Source: Pseudevernia furfuracea (lineage: Eukaryota > Ascomycota > Lecanoromycetes > Lecanorales > Parmeliaceae). From it: a DNA stretch of 64,000 nt. The position numbers were made by a program, and so were the translations under genes. This document shows, piece after piece, positions 42,445 through 54,459 of this stretch. Location: assembly GCA_022315425.1 (NCBI GenBank), contig JAIUPT010000020.1, positions 372,001 through 436,000 of the forward strand. Direction: 5' to 3'. The notes under the pieces are model-generated. The model was not told where the DNA came from. It made no database searches and saw only the letters and a list, made by a program, of their open reading frames with translations. How positions within the stretch are numbered: position 1 is the stretch's first letter; the number at the start of each line of letters is the position of its first letter.

Positions 42445-42466
42445 GGGGGGGGGGGGGGGGGGGGGG
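42445..42466. repeat. G22 homopolymer in PKA-R 5' leader
   Basis: Twenty-two consecutive G on the plus strand, so a C run in the PKA-R transcript, beginning about 34 nt upstream of its ATG. The length may be inaccurate for a homopolymer. Confidence 0.9.
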
Positions 42467-42965
42467 CGGGTTGGAAGAAGAGGTTGGGAGAGGGGATGTT
42501 CAGAGTTTGGTGATGGGAGGCTGTAAGTGAAATGAAATAGATGGTATCATTCAGGGACAAGGTTTGTGAGAGGAGAGATTGTGTGTGATGCAGAGTTGCC
42601 GTGGTTAGGAAAGTGAAAGTTGGGAAAATTTGGGCATGCAGGTAAGGAAGGAGCGTGATTGAAGGAGGGCCGATTATGATAGATAGGTGAGATGAATGGA
42701 AGAGGGGCAGCAACTGGGAAGCTGGGGATATTTTGACGAGTGATGACTCCGTTCTGACTCTTTCAACTGTAAAATTGGGTCGAAAAGATGGTGAAAAGCT
42801 ACTTTGACATTTGTCACCTTCGAAATGCATGCAGTTTGCAGTTTGCAGTTTGCAGGCTATACTAAGTCTACGCATGACCATCTTTAACTGGCCAAGGCAG
42901 TTTCTCCATTCTTCCTTTTCTCGTTTCATAGTATCAAATCAAATAATAAAGACATATCTTTGTCA

Positions 42966-43033
42966 CTATATATACATATACATATACATATACATACACG
43001 TATACACATACACATACACATACATATACATGC
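42966..43033. repeat. TA/CA microsatellite
   Basis: Alternating pyrimidine-purine tract built of TATACA, CATACA and TACACA units over about 68 bp. Confidence 0.9.
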
Positions 43034-43594
43034 CTACTCTACAGTATTGATGCAAGTAACTTTTTGGTGGCAGGTCGCTTGTCGCACGGACAATGTGGGG
43101 AAGCCCTTCCAAATCCTTCCAGAAGCCTTCCATCACCTTCCAGAAGCTCTCCTCGTTTCCAAAACATCTTTCTGCCCGCAACCTCAACCATCATCGTGAA
43201 TAAGCCACAAAGTATGATACATCGTATCTTGCCTCGATTTTGCCAGAGTCATGTTAAATCCCTCTGAATCCTGGATCCTGACCCCCTTGAAGCACGAGGC
43301 AGTCTCTTTCAAGCGCATCTCCTCGGGTATATGAGTCTTCGTTAAGAATGCCTTTCCCTAAAGATACTCCACTGCCCGATAGAGATCGAAGTACGGCGTT
43401 CGTAGAATTTGAAATGATGGACTTTGTTATAGAAGGCCGTAGGATAGGTCGAGTGGTGCAAGTCGAATCCGACTAGAGACTCCAGCTCGCTCGTACTAGT
43501 ACGCGTCCTCTTTGTAGGTCCCATCATCCATCTCAGTGACAGGCTCCTCGCATGGCTCTCTCCGAATGACACTCCCTGCGTAAGCCTTCCTCCC

Positions 43595-44251
43595 TCATGG
43601 TCCGGTCCCTCTCAACCTCTCCCTCCACCTCCCCTCCACCTCCCCCGTTGCAACCTGCACTTCCACTAATCCCCCTACCCCCTCTCTCCACGCCCTCTCC
43701 GCTCCCTCCAACTCCCCTTTCTTTCCCTCCTGTGCCCTTTTCCTCGCCCTATTGACCTCCGTCGTAGCCTCCCTTGTCTCCACCAACTCCTTCTCAACCT
43801 CTCTCAGTGTACACTCCAGCTGATCATTAGCCACCAGCCACGCGTTCTTGCCGAATTGTTCCAACAGCTCTAAAGCTTGTAGCCGGAGCGTGAGGTATGA
43901 CGAGTTTGTGTAGGCGGCTTTGAGGGCGGAGGCGTCTGCGTTGGGGGTTTCTGCGTTGGCTTCATATCTGTCGAGGTCAATTGCTTTCAGGGGTCCGTTG
44001 GCGGCGACGCGGTCGAGCTCGGATTGTATGCTATGTGAAAAACTGGTGGTGGGAATGTCAGGGATCAGGGGATGGATAGTTGAGCTGGCTTCTGGCGATA
44101 TAGAAGAGGATATGAGGGCACGGGCTACGGCAGTTTCGGCGTCTGTAGGTGCGCGGTCGATGTCTTGGTTGCTGGTTAGCTTAGCTTTGGAAGATGAAGG
44201 AAGGGGGCTGTTACAGGGCAAGGAGTCGTGGGATGCTGTTATTAGAGGCAT
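43595..44251 (-). CDS. Pre-mRNA splicing factor SPF27/BCAS2 family
   Basis: Single-exon frame of 218 residues. The N-terminal third is flexible and contains ASSTIHPLIPDIPTT, then QSELDRVAANGPLKAIDLDRY. The family core follows: NSSYLTLRLQALELLEQFGK, then NAWLVANDQLECTLREVEKE, and a long coiled coil to the end (NRARKRAQEGKKGELEGAER). The core is characteristic of SPF27 (S. pombe Cwf7, human BCAS2), a component of the Prp19/NineTeen complex that stabilises the activated spliceosome. The length matches the family. Nuclear. Confidence 0.88.
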   Translation of the reverse strand: MPLITASHDSLPCNSPLPSSSKAKLTSNQDIDRAPTDAETAVARALISSSISPEASSTIHPLIPDIPTTSFSHSIQSELDRVAANGPLKAIDLDRYEANAETPNADASALKAAYTNSSYLTLRLQALELLEQFGKNAWLVANDQLECTLREVEKELVETREATTEVNRARKRAQEGKKGELEGAERAWREGVGGLVEVQVATGEVEGRWRERLRGTGP

Positions 44252-44613
44252 GGTTGTGGCTTGACGAGTGTGATGTTCCTCTGTGTTGGAGAAAGGCTTG
44301 CAGAGTGCAGAATATATTTCTTGGCGCTACACCATATTCCTATCACCTCATTATCGATTACAGTCTACATTCGGACTCTTGGCCAAAGACACTCTGGAGA
44401 CAATATATTGCAACAAGTTCGATATTCGCAAGAAGACATAGATCCTGTTTAAAATTTATAGGGACAATTATGCAGTAATGCAACAATAACCGAGGCTTGG
44501 TATCATGTAAAACGGACTATCGACTGCTCGCGGATTGCCCCATCGTATCTCCCTGCTCTGTCCAAAAGCCATGATCCCTTTCGAACAGCTGGAGTAATGC
44601 CACCATGTCAATC
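44252..44613. other. Spacer between SPF27 and Mdg1/Crp1-like genes
   Basis: 362 bp upstream of SPF27 and downstream of the next minus-strand gene. AT-rich, with no gene. Confidence 0.5.
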
Positions 44614-47013
44614 TTACTTCTTATCACTAAACTTCGATTTCAATTTACCAAAAAATCCACTTGCTCGTTTTGATTTCTTCTCCGCGGGAGTGGAACTGCT
44701 TGCTGCGGGGCTCTGCTTTGCTGCAGAAACGGCCTTGTCTGGTTGTTTTAATGTCTGAGGAACAGCGCTGGAGCCCACTCCAGTCGTCACAATTGGCTGG
44801 GTTTGGTTTTGCGTCTGCTTGATGGGCTTGGACATCGGAGAGATATCTCGAGAGTCAGGCTGGGACTGCACTGCTTGCCTCATCGAGTTTCCGGTAGCTG
44901 GTGTTTGGGCGGGCGCTGCAGCAGTAGTGACGGGCGCAGAGTCCTTAGAGATTGGTGGTGGAACATTCTCGGATCCAGTGGGAGCTGGAGCAGTCTCGGC
45001 CAACGCAGCGCTTGAGGAAGGGGCTGGCTCTCCAACATCATCTTCCCTCTTGACCTCAGACAACAATTCCTTCTCCATTGCACTCTTCTCTCCGACCATT
45101 GTCTTGTCCCCTGCTGCCTCTGGTGATTGATGAGATTCCGCGATAGACTCTTGGACGACGTCTGGCACTGTTGGAGCGATGGCAGATCCTTTGTTCATCT
45201 CGTCAATCGACTGCTGCACTGACGCCGGGAGACCGTGAGAAGCCGTAGCAGCGGCAGCTACTGCACCCCCAGCCGCGACACCTCCAGCGGCCATCGCAGC
45301 ATCCATACCCATGCCACCACTGGTGCCGCCAGGGCTTTCAGATGCAGCCACACCAGTGCTTTCAGATGCAGCCACACCAGTGCCTTCAGATGTAGCTGGC
45401 TCTTCTGGAACTTTGGTCTCGAGCTCTTTCTCCATTGCAGACTTCTCCTTCACGGCTTCGCTGTTTTCACTAGCCTCTGGACTGAGTCCAGCTTCTTGCT
45501 GGCTCTCCTGAACGATCTCGGGTACTCCTCTCGGCTCCAACGGCACGTTACCCGCAAGTGCAGCCGTTGTGCTTTGTGCTCCAGCAGATTGTATCATTGG
45601 GCCTTTGTCTACTTCAGATGCAGCTCCTTCTCCCATTGGCAAGCTAGATTCCGGAATCATGGTTCCTCCGATGCCCGGCATCTTGAACATTCCTCCCAGG
45701 GCTCCATGCTCGTTGTCCGAAGTGACAATATCTGGCAATTGTGGCGCACCCCCCGCATTTTCATATGACTCTTTGTCCGTGGTTACATGCGATGTTGTAG
45801 TATTTTGAGTGAACTCGCTGGGGTGAGGAACTTTCTCGCCAGGCTGTAATGAGACCGGATTTCCAGTGCCAGTGGTGGCGGGGAGAGGAGCTACGCCAAA
45901 TGCCTGCTCAGAGTCCTCTGCACTCTTCTTGAGTGACGGATCATCACGGGCAGTCGAGGACACCGTATTAGAAGTGAAGGTATTTGGGTGAGGGACTTTC
46001 TCTCCAGGTGCTAGATTGACAGGGTTGCCAATACCAGAAGTCGCCGGAATTGGATCGACGTTATACTCTGATGCGTCATGGAATGGCGTCTCAGGGAAGT
46101 TTCCCTGTACGTCAGAAGATGCTGACTCTGGCCTTATATCTCGTTCTGCTTCCTTTGGCACATTACCGGCCAAGGCTGCAGTTGTAGATAGAGGGGTAAC
46201 TCCGGACATTATGCCTGTAGCAGCGGGGCTCGAAGAGTGTGGTCGGTCAATTTTTTCGGGAAGGAGGACGTTGTTCACGTTGGATGCACCGTCGCTTTCT
46301 TGAAGAGCTGTATGATCTGTCGTCCAGTTACCGTCGACGACAAACTTGAGCAGAATAATGGTCAGCGAATTTGCTCAGTGAGAAGATAAGTCGGACGAGA
46401 TTATTCACTCCAAAGCAGAGGCTGTAGGAAGTGGTCCTTGTAAGTTCACTTCAGTCTGATTCCAAAGGAAAAGGAGATGTTAGATGTTTGATGTCAGCAG
46501 AGTTGCCTTATCGCCGAGCAAGACCCTTTGCGCTTATATTTGAGCTAGTCAAGCAGCGGAAGTAATTCGCGCAACCATCACTTTATAAGTTTATGTAGCG
46601 TGGGGATGTGGGAATCATGGCATTGAAACAGCTCAATCGGAGCTTTATGCATTGGCTGAATCTCTTCGTATGTATTCAAAAGGCGCGCCTGTGAGGTAAC
46701 GTACCTTGTAGAATATCTTCTCATTCGACACGGGTAGCTCTACGAGCTTCTCAAAGTGTTCACCCTTATTTTCCAGCTTCACACTCTTTGCCCAATCGTC
46801 GAATGTGCCGGTTACGAAGACTTCATGTGCTGGATGGTGCCTAAGTTGAGGAGAAGTCAGCGGGCTTGGCTCTCACGAAAAGCGCGCTGATGGATCACGT
46901 TTTCAAATGAAAACTTTCTCGTGGCTCTCCAAGTGAAGCCTTCGTAGCTGCTCCGCTACCTGTGCCATTGTCCAGAGTCTCCTGACTGACCATTTGAACA
47001 CAAAGCTCCCCAT
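44614..47013 (-). CDS. Mdg1/Crp1-like protein with AMPK-type glycogen-binding (E-set) domain
   Basis: Model: 46991-47013, 46705-46840, 44614-46344, giving 629 residues. Introns: 46841-46990 (GTCAGT..CTTAG, phase 2) and 46345-46704 (GTACGT..CTCAAG, phase 0). Splicing assembles the N-terminal domain: MGSFVFKW, then HHPAHEVFVTGTFDDWAKSV, then KLVELPVSNEKIFYK joined to FVVDGNWTTDHTALQESDG and NVNNVLLPEK. This is the CBM48/AMPK-beta-like fold found in yeast Mdg1 and Crp1. The remaining ~530 residues are disordered, with repeated modules (STTAALAGNVP twice; NPV.L.PGEKVPHP twice; KSAMEKEL twice; TGVAASES twice) and a basic terminus ASGFFGKLKSKFSDKK. Yeast relatives affect G-protein signalling and bind cruciform DNA; the function here is inferred by family only. 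Intron 2 (360 nt) is unusually long for this locus. Confidence 0.85.
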
Positions 47014-47665
47014 GCTGCCCCCGGGACCAGAGGCCTCAGTCTGTAGTGAAGACTCAGAATGCTCTTTCACGGGGCTCGTATCAGGTGGCATCAGAGGGTA
47101 CCCGAGCGCGAATTGGTAGAGCTAACTGCTGACGTCGCTCCTCCTGCTTGCCGGTCGAGGGGCGGTGTGTGCTGAAGACGTTGCGCCGGATTATCGACTT
47201 GATGTAGAATGGCTCGAAATGGGCAGAGGGGAGACTGAGGTATCAATAATGGCAAATGTGATTAGATCGTAGCAATTGAAAGTACTACTGCTACCTCTAG
47301 GGCGGCGCTTTTATAATTGAGGAAGACTGAGGTGCGTCAGCAAAGACAGTTTCTCTCCTTTTTTGCAATTTCCCCTGGAGCACGTGGAGATAAGATAAGA
47401 ATTCGGAAATGATGCTAGCGTGTCTCGTGGTTCTAAACCCATATCCGTACCTTAGTCATTTCGTGATTGACATTACGTATTGCGTGGGAGAGTGGTGAGT
47501 TCTTAGGGAATTCGGTGGAATAAGAATTCTATTTACCATACACGCTCATGGAACTGCCGGGCAAAAAGACAAGACGCTCCTTAATGCCTGCGGTACGCAG
47601 TACGCACACATGAGAGCCTTTCCTCAGCTTCATGACCCAGCTATCTCTTCTACTGGAATCTGAGA
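47014..47665. other. Spacer upstream of Mdg1/Crp1-like gene
   Basis: 652 bp between two minus-strand genes. A minus-strand frame continues upstream of Met 47013 (MPPDTSPVKEHSES..) and could extend the N-terminus, but the conserved start MGSFVFKW argues for 47013. Confidence 0.45.
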
Positions 47666-50600
47666 TCACCCCTCTTTACCCGTCCACAGACTTGTAATTC
47701 CAGCTACTGCACTCTCCATGCCCATCGTGGACATACCACCTCCACCACCATCTTCTCGTTTCCTTTGTCCACTCAATTCCATTTGAATATGCCGATGTAG
47801 ATTAACGAGCCAGTCCACGTAACTCTGCGCCTCATTGTTTCGGTCCTCCACAAGAAGCCTTGCAAATTCGTACTCAGAACCGTCGAGACCTTGCCGCGCT
47901 AGTTGGATGGTAATTCCTTTGCTTCCTCTCACGCTCGCCCAGTAGGCTAGGAGGTTGCGCACTTGAGCATTGAGATGTGTTTCTAGAATTGGCAACGAGG
48001 ACATCATAGGGTTCAGTGATGACAGCGAGGTTTTTCCCTCCCCAAAAAGGTCCTCTAAAAGATTAGGTGACACGTGCGCGTGGAGCCAGAGAAGGCAGAC
48101 TTGGCCGTCGTCCACGAGGTAGGCGCCACCTTCTTCTATTCGGGAAAAGGAGGCTCTTATCGTAGGAGGCACGACCAAGTGACCGGTATTAGGATCTGGA
48201 AAACCTGATTCCGGTGGGAGAGAATGTAAGGGGAGAATGCGAGGGTAAAGGAAGAGTGACAATTCGAGCGGCGAAGCCGATTTGAGGAGGCGCATGGTAT
48301 GAGTGCGGCGGTCGGAAGGTTCGTGGCCAGCCTTGAACGCTCGTGACTTCATCAAGCCGAGGACATACATGCTAAACTCCTTCAGATTTTCTGGCAAGAC
48401 AAGCTGTCCCGGAGGATGTGAACCGGAACCAGTCTTTCGATACCCTGCCAAGATGTCGATGGTCTTCTCCGTGAGTGCATTACGAACATCCTTGAGAGGT
48501 CGCTCGAGCATCCTTGTCGCAGCTGTGAGAATAGTCAGCAAATTGGTAACGAATATCTTCAGTACGGGCTGCTCTCGCATACCCTCTTTTGCAATAATGT
48601 TGACCACAGCATCTTGATCGATGAACCTCATGCTTTCCATAGCCCCTTCACTGACTCCAGCAACTGTATTCGTGCAGCGAACGCGTCGTTCACCACTAGT
48701 TGTAGTGTACAGTAGAGCGCACTGGAAGTGGGCATCTAATTTGGCATCTAGCTTGCCGTCATAGCTGAACATCACACCAACTGATTTGTCGCAATCTATG
48801 ACGCCAAATTCCAGATCGGCGCCAAAGTTGTGCTGTAGGAAGTTGCCGTGGTATGATGAGACTTGTAGACCGTTCGAGCACCTCACTTTCATAAGAGCTT
48901 GGTATCCTGTTTCTCGAGTGAGAGTATGTTTGATCTCTTGGGCAAGCTGGAGCGAGTCGCGAGGCGCAATGTAGTTAGGGTAGAAATAAGTTTGGCCACC
49001 AGAGACTGCGGAAAGATGACCTGATTCAGATGTCAGCCACACGATAGCACAATCATCGAATACTGATGCAGCGAACCTATGGTGGCGATATCCATGTACT
49101 TTCCGGCTGGAGCAGCGATAAAGAAGTCGATGCCAACACCACTCTCGACCATCTTGCCTGCAAGCTTCTTGAAACCAGAATGGTCTGTCTGAAATAACTT
49201 CTTCTCGGATTCGATGCCGTGCAAATCATTCTTGTCTCTAAGGAAAAGCCTGCCTGGGCCCCATGTCGGTAATGACGCCAAGGAACAGACTATCTTCCCA
49301 CCTGTGGCGCTCAGTGACGATAACGCCGACTCGAGTGTAGGCAGCAGAGCCGGCTCTGGATTCTTGGCGTGCGAGAAGAGGGCTGGCAATTGTGCGAGAA
49401 GAGAGGTTATAATAGACCTAACCGGTCAGCTTGTCTTCGGCATGACATTGGAAACAGAAGACGTACTTTGATTCGTATGGGTCGACAAAGAGTCCTTCGC
49501 TACCGAGTGGTACAAATGGATCCTCGATGTCTGGCATAACGAGCATTTGAGCTTTTTCCAGATTTTCCTGCAGACTGTCAATTATGAAGAGTACATGTAA
49601 TCGTCGACCACTTACATTACAATTATAAAAGTGCATAGCTTTGTCAAATGTCACAAATCCAACTTTTGAGTCAACAGGTATTCTTCTCTTCTCCGTTACG
49701 TTTTCGCCATTTGTTCTCTCGTCATCTACATCGTCTTCGTCCTCACCATAAAGAGCGCCTAGGATACCCTCACAGAACGCTTCTAGAAAACCTTTGCTGA
49801 CCGCATCTTGACTTACATCGATGACAAACAGCCACCGCAAGCCTACAGGTTCCTTAGCCCAATATTCTTTTGGCACCAAGTATTCCACAGTCCCTGTTGT
49901 CAACTCGGGCCGTTGTGCTCGATCAACCCTGACGCCACTTGGATCGGTGGGGGCAAAATATTCCGGAATAACATCATTGGGAAAATTGCACATATTACAG
50001 ACAAGCTTATTGCCGCCAGATCGAAATGTCATGAAAGGATTGATGTAGGCTCTGCATCTACTGCATCGAGGAGGACCCAATTCTCCAAAGTCAAGGACAG
50101 GTATCGGTCGTTCTCCGGCTTGAAGAGGGGCCAACGGTTGGAGAATTAGCCCCAGTGGTAGACCGGTCTGGGAAAGGAAATTTGATGTTGAGGGAATATT
50201 GTTGAGTGTGAGTCTGGCATGTTTGGGTGATGAGTTGCCTTGATCTTGGGCAACGAAAGGCACTGCACCAGGTGGGGGAAGATGCTGCTCCATTGTGGGG
50301 TATATGTGGTCTAAGTAGTACTGTGCTGCACCATCACGAGATCGTGGTATGCTCGGTATTTGCTCTGGGTCCACTCGCCCCTGAGCTGATACGCCAGGTC
50401 CGCTCGGCGCTGGCATTGGTGTAGCGGCATTTGCGAACCCTGCGCCGGAAGATTGTAGACCAGGAGAGAAAGAAGGACCAGCTTGCGCGGGGAACTGATT
50501 CATAGCGGGTGTGACTTGATGGCCAGCGTATGGATTGACAGCCCCCATTTGCTGAGACGAATCCTGATTCACGTACTGTCCGGCATTCCCTGTGCTCTGG

Positions 50601-51028
50601 TTGAAAGCTTGTGAAGACACCACCGGCTGGTCAATATTATGGTATGCATGCCGGTTCTTCTTCTTATTCGGCCGACTACCAGCAGCGCCGTCCCCTCCTA
50701 GACCCATTCCTCCCATCTGTGAAGTCAATCCTCCCATTGCACCTTGATCCTCCATCGCACCTTGGTTTTGGGGAGGGAAGTATTCCTGCTCTTGCCCCGG
50801 TGCTCCCTGGTATTGATACCCATTCTGGGGCATTTGGCCGTACTGGTTTTGCTGAGAACTGGGGGTGTTCTGCGGATAAGGCGACCCTCCTTGCTGGTAC
50901 CCAGGCGGAGTGGGAGCTACTTGAGGACGGGATTGCGGTGGTCCTGACGGAGTTCCGGACTGTCTTTGTCGAGGATCACCGCCTGGGACTTCGTAGCCTG
51001 CTGCATTGTACTGGCCGTAGTGTGACAT
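47666..51028 (-). CDS. SEC24: COPII coat cargo-adaptor subunit Sec24
   Basis: Model: 49616-51028, 49467-49567, 49077-49417, 47666-49020, giving 1069 residues. Introns (48, 49 and 56 nt): 49568-49615, 49418-49466, 49021-49076. Each splice restores conserved sequence: HFYNCN+ENLEKAQMLVMPD, DPYESK+SIITSLLAQLP and YMDIATIG+HLSAVSGGQTYF. The N-terminal ~310 residues are Gln/Pro/Gly-rich. A zinc finger follows (PRCSRCRAYINP..KLVCNMCNFPNDV, two C-x2-C pairs), then the trunk (WLFVIDVSQDAV), beta-sandwich, helical region and gelsolin domain (GQVCLLWLHAHVSPNLLEDL). It binds cargo export signals and pairs with Sec23 on ER exit-site vesicles. MSHYGQYNAAGYE at 51028 is the likely start; an AG just before it (TTTAGCAATG) leaves room for a non-coding or short upstream exon. 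Confidence 0.93.
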
Positions 51029-51404
51029 TGCTAAAGGAAAACCCCCAATCTCAGCACTTGTAAAGGTCAACAAGACTGAGGGCTACTGTGTTTCGGGCGC
51101 AAATCCTGTATCTTTCAACACCATTCCCGGGGTAGGATTGCCTTCGTAGCCCGTGGGTCGGTATGCTTAGAGCTTAATAACTTGATGACCAGAGAGGGCA
51201 AGACAGGATAGTTGAACGGCGCAATTGGAGAGGCAAGTTGTCTAGAAAAAGTTGCCTCGGGAGAGCTACGATATTACGGAGCGTTCAACGCGAACCTTTC
51301 TCCGCCGCATTGATCTTCTACCCTCCCAGCTTCTCGACTCCTGCGCCTATGAACATACTGGCTCTGTCAATGTCCATCTCGCATCCACAGCGAAGCTTAC
51401 AGGT
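51029..51404. promoter_or_regulatory. Divergent upstream region, SEC24 / neutral ceramidase
   Basis: 376 bp between divergent ATGs, containing both promoters. I cannot assign factor sites. Confidence 0.4.
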
Positions 51405-53747
51405 ATGGCACGCTTCCATATCGCCGCCGCCTTGGGCGCTGCGACATTGGCATTACTTGTCACCTTCCAATTGATCTCGCATTTCGGTCTGCCCGCGCTT
51501 GACTTTATACATCTCACGAATGATGCTTCCACAATAGGACATGCACCCAATCAGTACCCTGTCAATCCGCCATACCAGGTGGGGGAAGAAGTCGCCGATG
51601 ATGGGAGTCTATACAAGGTGGGTGTGGGAAAGGCAGACATCACAGGGTAAGGCTCTCGAGTCTAGAAGTTGGAAATGTGGGAAATAGTTTACTGATTCAG
51701 CATGAACAGACCTGTCGTGGAGATCAACATGATGGGCTATGCAGACCCCGCCCAGGTTGGATCAGGTCTTCGGCAACGCCTTTATTCCCGCGCCTTCATT
51801 GTTGGTGACATTGTCAACTCGGAGGACCGCTTCGTGTACTTAGTACTGGACACCCAGTCTGGTGATACAGCTGTCAGATACGGCATACTCCAAGGACTGT
51901 CGGAGTTGGGACCGGAATATGCTGTCTATGGGCAAAAGAATGTGGCTGTCACAGGGACACACTCACACTCAGGACCTGGAGCATGGCTCAACTATCTATT
52001 GCCCCAAATCACGAGCAAGGGATTCAACAAGCAAAGCTATCAGGCTATCGTTGATGGTGCGATACTTTCAATACGAAGGGCGCATGAATCTCTTGGGCCA
52101 GGTCATCTAAGCGTTGGCTCCGTGGACATCCATAACGCAAACATCAACCGAAGCCCGTTCGCATACCTTGCAAATCCCGAGGAAGAAAGGAAGAGATACA
52201 AACATAGCGTAGACAAAACTATGACTATGCTTAAATTTCAAAGTGCCGGGAATGGCAAGAATCTGGGTGTCCTGACTTGGTTTCCTGTACATGGCACGTC
52301 AATGCTTGGGAATAACACCTTGATCACTGGTGACAACAAAGGCGTTGCTGCGATTCTCTTCGAACAAGCTGTCCAGGGAGCAGAAGATGCTGAGGAAGGA
52401 TTTGTCGCCGGCTTTTCTCAAACCAACGTTGGAGATACCTCTCCAAACGTACTGGGAGCTTTCTGCGAAGACGGATCTGGAGAGATGTGTAATTTCGAGG
52501 ACAGCACTTGTGGTGGAAAGAATGAGCCCTGTCATGGCCGAGGACCCAGATTTAGAGAGAAGGACGAGGGTGCTTCCAGCTGTTTTGAGATTGGAAAGAG
52601 GCAATTTGAGGGTGCAAAATATCTGTACGACGAGATGGTTGAGAACGCTAAGCCTGTGCAAGGACCCGGAGTCAAGTCATTGCATGCGTTCCATGACTTT
52701 GCTGACTTCTCGTTCGAGCATCCGAATGGATCAACCGTCTCGACCTGTCCAGCTGCATTAGGGTACTCCTTCGCAGCAGGAACAACAGACGGACCGGGCG
52801 CCTTCGACTTCAAGCAGAATAACACAGGCTCACCAAACGCCAACCCAGTCTGGTCTGTCGTAAGTGGCTTTCTTCGTGAGCCAAGTGAAGAGCAAATAGC
52901 GTGTCACCAGTCAAAACCCATTCTCCTCGACGTAGGCGAGATCGAGAACCCCTACCTCTGGACTCCCAACATTGTCGACGTCCAACTGCTCCGAGTCGGC
53001 CAGCTCATCATCATAGTAAGCCCAGGGGAAGCAACCACTATGGCAGGCCGCCGCTGGAAAGAAGCTATCCACTCCTCCGCTCTCGCATCTTCGTTGACCA
53101 CCGGAGAGGATCCCATCGTCGTCCTCGGCGGTCCGGCGAACAGTTACACCCACTACATAGCCACCGAAGAAGAATACGGCATTCAGCGTTACGAAGGAGC
53201 CTCCACGCTCTACGGCCCCCACACTCTAAACGCCCACATCAACCTTACAACATCCTATCTACCCTACCTCGACTCCTCATCCACCAGCAGCCCCCCTCGA
53301 GGTCCCGAACCACCAATATACATTAACGAATCCCTCAGCTTCATCACAGGCGTCGCCTTCGACCGCGCCCCATTCTTCAAATCTTTCGGTGATGTGCTCT
53401 CGGACGTTGAATCCTTTTACTCACCCAGGTCCACGGCAAGCGTCAAATTCGTAGGCGCGAATCCACGCAACGATCTCCGCCTTGAAGACACTTACGCTGC
53501 CGTCGAGAAGCTTGACGGCAATGGGAGATGGGTACAGGTCAGGAACGACGATGATTGGAGTCTGATCTTCCGCTGGCGGAGAACGAATAGTGTGCTGGCT
53601 ACCAGCGAGGTAGAAATCGCATGGGAGATTGAGGACGATACCGAGAGGGGTCGATATCGGATAAGGTACTTTGGAGCTAGTAAGACGCCGATTAGTGGGG
53701 AGATTAAGCAGTTCGAGGGCGTCAGTAGTACGTTCGGGGTTACGTAG
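51405..53747 (+). CDS. Neutral ceramidase
   Basis: Model: 51405-51646 and 51710-53747, giving 759 residues. The intron at 51647-51709 (GTAAGG..AACAG, phase 2) joins VGVGKADITG to PVVEINMMGYADP, the conserved N-terminus of the mature enzyme. Residues 4-27 (FHIAAALGAATLALLVTFQL) form a signal peptide or signal anchor, so the enzyme faces the lumen or exterior. Zinc and active-site motifs are present: TGTHSHSGPGAWLNYL, WFPVHGTSM and TNVGDTSPNVLG (nucleophile Ser in GDTSPN), with a C-terminal Ig-like domain ending in KTPISGEIKQFEG. It hydrolyses ceramide to sphingosine and fatty acid in sphingolipid turnover. Length and motif order match the family. SEC24 is divergent on the left and a disordered-protein gene converges on the right. 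Confidence 0.93.
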
Positions 53748-54459
53748 AGGGATGTGCGGTCGTTTGTGGGATTGGCGTTTTTTTTTGGCAGGAGGTCAAG
53801 AGGAGAAACAGGTTGGTGGCTGGTTGATATGGGCCTTTTATGTGACTTTGAAGAGGATCGTATGATTGATGAACGCACATCGGTAGCGAGTCTTGGATAT
53901 GAGACGTCATGTAACTTAGGAATACAGCTGTGTATACTACATGATTCGGGATATCTTGCACTGCACGAAGGGTCTTCAAGAGCACGCTGTGTGTCAATGG
54001 TATTGGTAAATGATGCTCACTCGCGTCCTCTCTAAAGTACAAGAAATACAAGAAAACTTTTAATAAAGGCTCATGTGCGAGGTACAAAGTACCACAAACA
54101 CTCGCCTCGGTGTATGGAAGCTGCTTCTGTACAAGACAGGATCAGAACAAACAGTCTTCGCCTTTCCTGACACTCAGAAATCCATCGCGTCATGCCACAT
54201 GCTCGGATCCGTCCTGTCAAGAAGCTCGGTCCACCATGTCGTATCATTCCATATCCTGAGACCTCGTCTTTCCATCCTCAAACTTTGCTCCATTCATTCA
54301 TCGTATCGTATCTCGTATCGTATCTTATCGTATCGTATCGTATCCAGATCACAGTCGTTTTCCATCGTTTCACAGCTGTCATTCAACGCAGTTGTACACA
54401 TCCTCCTCCTACCAGTGGTGTCGCAGAACCTCTCCTCAACCTCTCACAGTCGTATCCCC
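53748..54459. other. Convergent 3' spacer with pentanucleotide repeat
   Basis: 712 bp between converging genes. Besides the TATCG repeat at 54301-54345, no gene is recognised. Confidence 0.5.
54301..54345. repeat. (TATCG)n minisatellite-like array
   Basis: About nine TATCG/TATCTCG-type units in 45 bp, imperfect. Confidence 0.9.

Larger units (their letters stand above)
42412..43594. other. PKA-R upstream region and SPF27 3' flank
   Basis: About 1.2 kb holding the PKA-R leader with a poly-G tract, a TTTGCAG(T) triple repeat (42834-42855), a TA/CA microsatellite (42966-43033), and a CCTTCCA-rich stretch (43103-43155) containing two TTCCAGAA elements. No gene recognised. Confidence 0.6.

Noticed and set aside
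42141..42929. 262-codon minus-strand frame upstream of and overlapping PKA-R
   Set aside because: It overlaps the PKA-R coding region in another frame, is low-complexity (Pro, Ser, Thr runs created by the poly-C tract) and has no family features.
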